Source of the DNA: an uncultured Clostridia bacterium | Lineage (GTDB): Bacteria; Bacillota; Clostridia; Oscillospirales; Ruminococcaceae | Assembly: GCA_945867255.1 (NCBI GenBank) | Contig: CAMBHV010000038.1 | Coordinates: forward strand, 1 to 9,089 | Direction of reading: 5' to 3' | DNA length: 9,089 nt | In this document: positions 5,259 through 9,089 of the stretch, piece by piece | How the letters are laid out: every line of letters begins with the position of its first letter | How positions within the stretch are numbered: position 1 is the stretch's first letter | Notes under the pieces: model-generated | The model's database searches: none | The model's input: only the letters and a program-made list of their open reading frames with translations | What the model was told of the DNA's origin: nothing | Position numbers and translations under genes: made by a program

Positions 5259-7061
5259 TTGGACGCAACACATATCAGAAATTTTTGCATCATTGCCCAT
5301 ATTGACCACGGCAAATCCACTTTGGCGGACCGTATTCTGGAAAAGACGCAGGCAGTGGATGAGCGCACGATGGAATCTCAGATCCTGGATGATATGGAAT
5401 TGGAGCGCGAGCGCGGCATTACAATCAAAGCGCGCGCGGTAACGATGCATTATACCGCCAGAAATGGTGAGGAATATGAACTGAACCTTATTGATACACC
5501 GGGCCACGTGGACTTTGGCTATGAGGTGAGCCGCAGCCTGGCTGCATGCGAAGGTGCAGTGCTGGTGGTGGATGCAAGCCAGGGCGTGGAGGCACAAACA
5601 TTGGCCAACACATACCTTGCGCTGGAACACGATTTGGAACTGGTGCCCATTTTAAATAAAATAGACCTTCCCTCTGCGGAGCCGGACCGCGTGGCACAGG
5701 AAGTGGAAGATGTGATCGGCCTTCCCTGCCTGGATGCGCCGCGCGTTTCTGCCAAGATGGGAATTGGTATCGAAGATGTGCTGGAACGTGTGGTGACAGA
5801 CATCCCTGCCCCAAAGGGAGATGCGGACGCACCGCTAAAGGCGTTGATTTTTGACGCTGTGTACGACCCATACAAAGGGGTTGTAGTATATTTGCGCGTG
5901 TTTGACGGCACCATGAAAGTGGGAGATACGGTAAAGCTGATGGCGACAGGTGCCGAATTCCAGCTTGTAGAAGTGGGACACATGGGTGCAACGGCGCTGG
6001 CGCCTTGCGGCCAGTTGAAGGCTGGCGAGGTGGGATATTTTACCGCCAGTATCAAAACCTTGGCAGATACCCGTGTGGGTGATACGGTCACTTTGAAAGA
6101 AAACCCCACTGCGCAGGCGCTGCCTGGCTATCGTAAGGCTACTCCCATGGTGTTCTGTGGCATTTATCCGGCCGATGGCGCTAAATATCCGGATTTGAAA
6201 GAAGCACTGGAAAAACTTCAGTTAAATGACGCTTCTCTTTCTTTTGATGCCGAGACGAGTGTGGCGCTGGGCTTTGGTTTTCGATGCGGATTTCTGGGCC
6301 TTCTTCATCTTGAAATCATCATTGAACGCCTGGAAAGAGAATTCGATCTGGATCTCATCACAACTGCGCCCAGCGTGGAATATCGCATTACGTTGACCGA
6401 TGGCACGGTGCTTACCATTGATAACCCCACCAATTATCCAGACCCTGCAAAAATTGCCAAATGTGAAGAGCCTTTTGTGGATGCGCATATCTATACTCCG
6501 TCGGAGTATGTGGGCAGTTTGATGGAGCTGTGTCAAAACCGGCGCGGTGTGATGCGGGACATGAAGTATCTGGACGCCACCCGGGTGGATTTGCACTACG
6601 AATTGCCTTTGGGAGAAATTGTGTACGACTTTTTTGATGCGATCAAAAGCCGTAGCCGTGGTTACGCCAGTTATGATTATGAGATGAAGGGCTTTGTCGA
6701 ATCCAAGCTGGTGAAACTGGATATTCTGCTGAATGGGGATATGGTGGATGCATTGTCTATGATCGTGCATGCGGATACCGCATACGCCAAAGGACGGCGC
6801 CTTGCAGAGAAATTGAAAGAGAATATTCCGCGTCAGATGTTTGAGATCCCCATCCAGGCAGCAATCGGTGGTAAGATCATCGCCCGCGAGACGGTGAAGG
6901 CCATGAGAAAGGATGTACTGGCCAAATGCTATGGCGGCGATATCACCCGAAAGAAGAAGCTGCTGGAAAAACAGAAGGAAGGCAAAAAGAAGATGCGTCA
7001 ACTTGGCACAGTCAGTGTGCCAAGCGAAGCGTTCACCGCTGTGTTGAAGCTGGATGAATGA
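5259..7061 (+). CDS. lepA: Elongation factor 4 (LepA), ribosome back-translocating GTPase
   Basis: LepA is a translational GTPase that binds the ribosome and is reported to remodel or back-translocate stalled complexes and help translation initiation or 30S assembly. The product has 600 residues, the usual family length. GTPase motifs are intact: P-loop AHIDHGKS (13-20), switch I RGITIK (52-57), DTPGH with the catalytic-type His83 (79-83), NKID (133-136) and SAK (164-166). The LepA-specific Lys-rich C-terminus (RKKKLLEKQKEGKKKM then VPSEAF) is complete. The start is a TTG at 5259: AAGGAG at 5245-5250 is eight bases ahead, and the protein then begins MDATHIRNFC, as LepA proteins do. An in-frame ATG at 5229 would add ten residues, has no ribosome site and would place the good one inside the gene. 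It has its own promoter; a palindromic hairpin follows. Confidence 0.97.
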   Translation: MDATHIRNFCIIAHIDHGKSTLADRILEKTQAVDERTMESQILDDMELERERGITIKARAVTMHYTARNGEEYELNLIDTPGHVDFGYEVSRSLAACEGAVLVVDASQGVEAQTLANTYLALEHDLELVPILNKIDLPSAEPDRVAQEVEDVIGLPCLDAPRVSAKMGIGIEDVLERVVTDIPAPKGDADAPLKALIFDAVYDPYKGVVVYLRVFDGTMKVGDTVKLMATGAEFQLVEVGHMGATALAPCGQLKAGEVGYFTASIKTLADTRVGDTVTLKENPTAQALPGYRKATPMVFCGIYPADGAKYPDLKEALEKLQLNDASLSFDAETSVALGFGFRCGFLGLLHLEIIIERLEREFDLDLITTAPSVEYRITLTDGTVLTIDNPTNYPDPAKIAKCEEPFVDAHIYTPSEYVGSLMELCQNRRGVMRDMKYLDATRVDLHYELPLGEIVYDFFDAIKSRSRGYASYDYEMKGFVESKLVKLDILLNGDMVDALSMIVHADTAYAKGRRLAEKLKENIPRQMFEIPIQAAIGGKIIARETVKAMRKDVLAKCYGGDITRKKKLLEKQKEGKKKMRQLGTVSVPSEAFTAVLKLDE

Positions 7062-7084
7062 CGGGTCTATCATAAAACAGCGTA

Positions 7085-7118
7085 AAACCTGCGAAAGCCG
7101 GCCGGCTTTCGCAGGTTT
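7085..7118. terminator. Perfect 34-bp palindrome after lepA, probable terminator
   Basis: Two 17-base arms (AAACCTGCGAAAGCCGG and its exact complement) meet without a spacer; in RNA the central few bases would form the loop. It lies 23 bases after the lepA stop. The right arm ends in TTT, and a second T-run (TTTT, 7125-7128) follows six bases later, so termination may be incomplete and the next genes may be read through. The symmetry means it works on either strand. Confidence 0.7.
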
Positions 7119-7145
7119 CTGAACTTTTGAAAGGAGGAGAAAGGC

Positions 7146-7631
7146 ATGTGCGAAAAGCAAAACAAAAAACCTGGCCTGCTAGGCGCGCTTTGTGTGCTGT
7201 GTGCGATGGGGTTGTCTGCCCTCCTTCTCCGCTGGGATTCACGCCGCCCACATGCATTCGATGCATCCGAATGGACAGAGCCTGTGCCACCGGGCCTTTC
7301 ATTGTCTTTACAAAGCGAACAGAACGAAGGATATGCCACATTTACAGGGCTGTGTTATATTGCAGGTGAGCATTTCGAGATGATGAATAATTCCGTTGTG
7401 CTGTACTGCCAGGATACACAAGAATACCTTCGCATTGCCACTGTGATGGCGGCGGGGGACGGCGATGCGTATGTGGATGGGCTGAATATGGCATATGGCC
7501 GGTTTTATGCCTTTGTATCACTGGACGCTTTGGAGCAGGAACCTCAGGAGTATGAGATATGTTTTGCCTATGGCGCGAATCGTCACCGCATTCTGTTGCA
7601 CACCGGCCAGCAGATCGGAGGTGCCGTATGA
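7146..7631 (+). CDS. Hypothetical membrane-anchored protein, coupled to DUF6056-like gene
   Basis: I do not recognise this 161-residue protein by family. It has a basic N-terminus, a single hydrophobic segment at about 10-28 and then a domain of about 130 residues that looks beta-rich and probably lies outside the membrane. Alternating strand-like stretches include GYATFTGLCYI, SVVLYCQD, GRFYAFVSLDAL and EYEICFAYG; the pattern of an aromatic-rich strand followed by a YEI-type strand recalls small beta-sandwich domains. The start is very well supported: AAGGAGG at 7131-7137 with an 8-base spacer before the ATG. Its stop overlaps the next gene's start (ATGA), so the two are translationally coupled and probably act together at the membrane. 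No separate promoter is evident; expression may come by readthrough from lepA. Confidence 0.72.
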   Translation: MCEKQNKKPGLLGALCVLCAMGLSALLLRWDSRRPHAFDASEWTEPVPPGLSLSLQSEQNEGYATFTGLCYIAGEHFEMMNNSVVLYCQDTQEYLRIATVMAAGDGDAYVDGLNMAYGRFYAFVSLDALEQEPQEYEICFAYGANRHRILLHTGQQIGGAV

Positions 7632-8473
7632 AGCGTGTCTCTCATGCTTTGCAAAGCGCATGGCTGGCTTATGTGGCGTTGTTTTGTGTGATGCTTGCCT
7701 GCCATTTGCAGTTTTTATATGTCCCTATGGATGAACAGGGATATGCGGCTGCCCTGGGAGGAAACTGGGATTTTGCGGCCATGTTTTCTTATGTGGGCGG
7801 GCACTATTGGAACTGGAGTGCCCGAATGCTGACAGAATGCCTGTTCTGTATTTTTTCCGCTGCCCCAGTGCTGGTGTGGCGTGTGCTGAATCCTGCTGTG
7901 ATCACGGCATGCGCGTGGCTGATGGCTTATGCGATGCGGCTGGAGAAAAAACGGGCCGAAAGTTGGCTGCTGTGTGCGCTGGTGTTTTTATACCAGTGGG
8001 TAAACTTGAAAACAGCGGGCTGGGTAGTAACAACCATTGCCTATTTATGGCCTGTGTGTTTTGGCCTTGCAGCGTTATGCCCGTTGTGGAGACTTTTGCG
8101 GGGCAAGCGTACGCCTGTCTGGGGATGGATTTTGGCATGTGTTGCGTTGCTGTTTTCTGCCAATATGGAGCAGCCTGCCTTAGTGCTTCCCTTTCTTGTG
8201 GCAGGGGGCATGCTGGCGGTTCGTGCGCGGGGGCTGCACATTCCTGCAGGGATGTGGGTGCAGCTTGTGCTGTGCGCAGCGAGCCTTGTGTTTATCTTCA
8301 CCTGCCCCGGCAATGCGATGCGAACGGAAAATGACATCACTTCGTTTTACATGAACTTTCCCATGTTGTCTGCGCTGAAAAAAGCCGAGATCGGTATCTC
8401 CGGCGTGGTGCATTTCAGTGTGTTTGGGCGCGAAGGCATATTTTTTATTCTGGCTGTGCTTTCTGCCGCTTAG
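7628..8473 (+). CDS. DUF6056-like polytopic membrane protein, N-terminal part ended by in-frame TAG
   Basis: The first 281 residues belong to a membrane protein resembling the DUF6056 family, multi-spanning proteins built like lipid-linked-sugar glycosyltransferases. Visible blocks are an acidic loop after helix 1 (MDEQGY, 34-39), HYWNWSARM (59-67), TTIAYLWP (135-142), SANMEQP (177-183) and CPGNAMR (226-232), in family order. Hydrophobic segments lie at about 13-31, 73-102, 112-124, 136-156, 164-177, 184-198, 208-226 and 258-281. The ATG at 7628 has GGAGG six bases upstream and overlaps the preceding stop as ATGA. At codon 282 there is a TAG, but the same frame continues open to 8968 with more membrane segments, so this is a truncated product of a gene of about 446 codons. 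Family assignment is by motif pattern and is moderate; glycosyl transfer to surface polymers is inference. Confidence 0.72.
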   Translation: MKRVSHALQSAWLAYVALFCVMLACHLQFLYVPMDEQGYAAALGGNWDFAAMFSYVGGHYWNWSARMLTECLFCIFSAAPVLVWRVLNPAVITACAWLMAYAMRLEKKRAESWLLCALVFLYQWVNLKTAGWVVTTIAYLWPVCFGLAALCPLWRLLRGKRTPVWGWILACVALLFSANMEQPALVLPFLVAGGMLAVRARGLHIPAGMWVQLVLCAASLVFIFTCPGNAMRTENDITSFYMNFPMLSALKKAEIGISGVVHFSVFGREGIFFILAVLSAA

Positions 8474-8968
8474 GTTTGGGAAAAACGGCAGGAATGGCTG
8501 GCGCGTGCTGTCAGCCTTTTGCCCTGTGTTGCCATGGTGCCGCTTAGTTTATATCAGTACGAAGTGGGTTCGGTTGTGCCATGGGTAAAGACAGTGACCG
8601 AAGCATATTCCGCCGCGGGGTATATCTCTCTTGCGAACTGTAATATGCCGCAGGCCTATGTGCCGCTTGTGCTGGGTTACGGGCTGTATGCTGTGGTGCT
8701 GTGGAATATTTATATCGCAGAAGGCTCATCGGGGCCAATGCGCTTGTGTTGGGTGTTATTGGCTCTGGGCGGGATGAGCTGGGCTGCCATGGGTTTTACC
8801 CCCAGTGTGGGTGTTTCAGGCCTTCGCACAGGCACGCTGTATTTTTTCTTTGTAATGGCAGCATGTATGGTGGTGTATGGCCGTTTGCCACAAAAGCGGC
8901 GTATCTGGCTGTGGTGCATCGTGGTATGGTTGTGCGCCATACAACTGCATGCACTGCTGGAAGTGTAA
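8474..8968 (+). pseudogene. C-terminal remainder of the DUF6056-like gene beyond the in-frame TAG
   Basis: This is 164 sense codons in the same phase as the preceding gene, starting VWEKRQEWLARAV and ending at TAA (8966-8968). It holds about four hydrophobic segments (LLPCVAMVPLSLY, VPLVLGYGLYAVVLWNIYI, LCWVLLALGGMSWAAMGF, TLYFFFVMAACMVVYG and a last one near WLWCIVVWLCAIQL) with positive loops between them, as expected for the continuation of the same polytopic protein. Candidate restart codons (TTG at 8519, ATG at 8534) lack a ribosome binding site, so it is unlikely to be translated alone. The simplest reading is one gene broken by a single nonsense change, such as CAG or TGG to TAG, or a sequencing error. 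The lack of further stops or frameshifts implies the break is recent or not a true loss. Confidence 0.7.
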
Positions 8969-9014
8969 CTAAACCCGGCATGCGTCCTGCTGACTGGGCG
9001 GATCGGCTTGCATA

Positions 9015-9059
9015 TAAAAATAAAAAGTGCGGTGATTCTGAATGGATCACCGCACTTTT
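9015..9059. terminator. Strong intrinsic terminator after the DUF6056-like gene
   Basis: A perfect 14-bp stem (AAAAGTGCGGTGAT at 9023-9036 with 9046-9059) and a 9-base loop end in TTTT. It is 55 bases after the last stop. The left side is A-rich, so it can also end minus-strand transcription and may be shared with a convergent gene beyond the window. Confidence 0.9.
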
Positions 9060-9089
9060 CTGTATCCAAATTTATGAACCATTTCGCAA

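Noticed and set aside
8471..8473. Genome-wide reassignment of TAG to an amino acid (Gln or pyrrolysine) to explain the interrupted membrane gene
   Set aside because: TAG ends the 3D-domain gene at its natural C-terminus just before a terminator, and no other internal TAG is seen in the real genes of the window.
9072..9089. Possible last codons of a minus-strand gene (LRNGS then TAA) at the right edge
   Set aside because: Five codons cannot establish a gene, although the A-rich left side of the nearby terminator would fit a convergent neighbour.

Overview
This window looks like chromosomal DNA from a low-to-mid-GC Firmicute, most likely a gut-type Clostridia (Oscillospiraceae-like). The evidence is the gene families: YerB-type DUF3048 lipoproteins, a YabE-like DUF348/G5/3D cell-wall protein, and a 600-residue bacterial LepA. 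Shine-Dalgarno sites are strong and intrinsic terminators are common. The taxonomic call is inference; there is no rRNA or other marker that fixes the genus. There is no tRNA, rRNA, CRISPR array, insertion sequence or phage module, and no gene-free stretch longer than about 220 bases.

Layout. Positions 2-1724 (+) hold two tandem DUF3048 genes, the first cut by the window edge, ending at a strong bidirectional terminator (1732-1772) shared with the convergent gene. Positions 1781-2842 (-) encode a membrane-anchored DUF348-G5-3D protein, probably acting on peptidoglycan, with its own sigma-A-type promoter. Positions 3010-5040 (-) hold a two-gene unit: an ArsR-like winged-helix regulator (promoter-proximal) followed by an MFS exporter-like transporter. 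The regulator promoter carries two matching inverted repeats of the form CATAACA-N5-TGTTATG, one exactly across the -35/-10 spacer and one just downstream of the start site, which is a textbook layout for autorepression. The regulator-MFS gap holds overlapping, mutually exclusive hairpins ending in a T-run, suggesting a terminator or attenuator that tunes transporter expression.

Positions 5259-7061 (+) encode LepA (EF4), divergent from the regulator, with an extended -10 promoter and a TTG start. A perfect 34-bp palindrome follows. Positions 7146-8968 (+) hold a pair of translationally coupled genes: a small membrane-anchored protein of unknown function, then a polytopic membrane protein resembling the DUF6056 family. 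The latter is interrupted by an in-frame TAG at 8471-8473, with the reading frame continuing in the same phase to 8968. TAG is a working stop elsewhere in the window, so this is most simply a nonsense mutation (or sequence error) rather than recoding. A perfect 14-bp terminator hairpin closes the region.

The window is mostly ordinary chromosomal content. The points most worth following are the operator pair, the possible attenuator, and the amber-interrupted membrane protein with its small partner. I see no clear evidence of a wholly new system.
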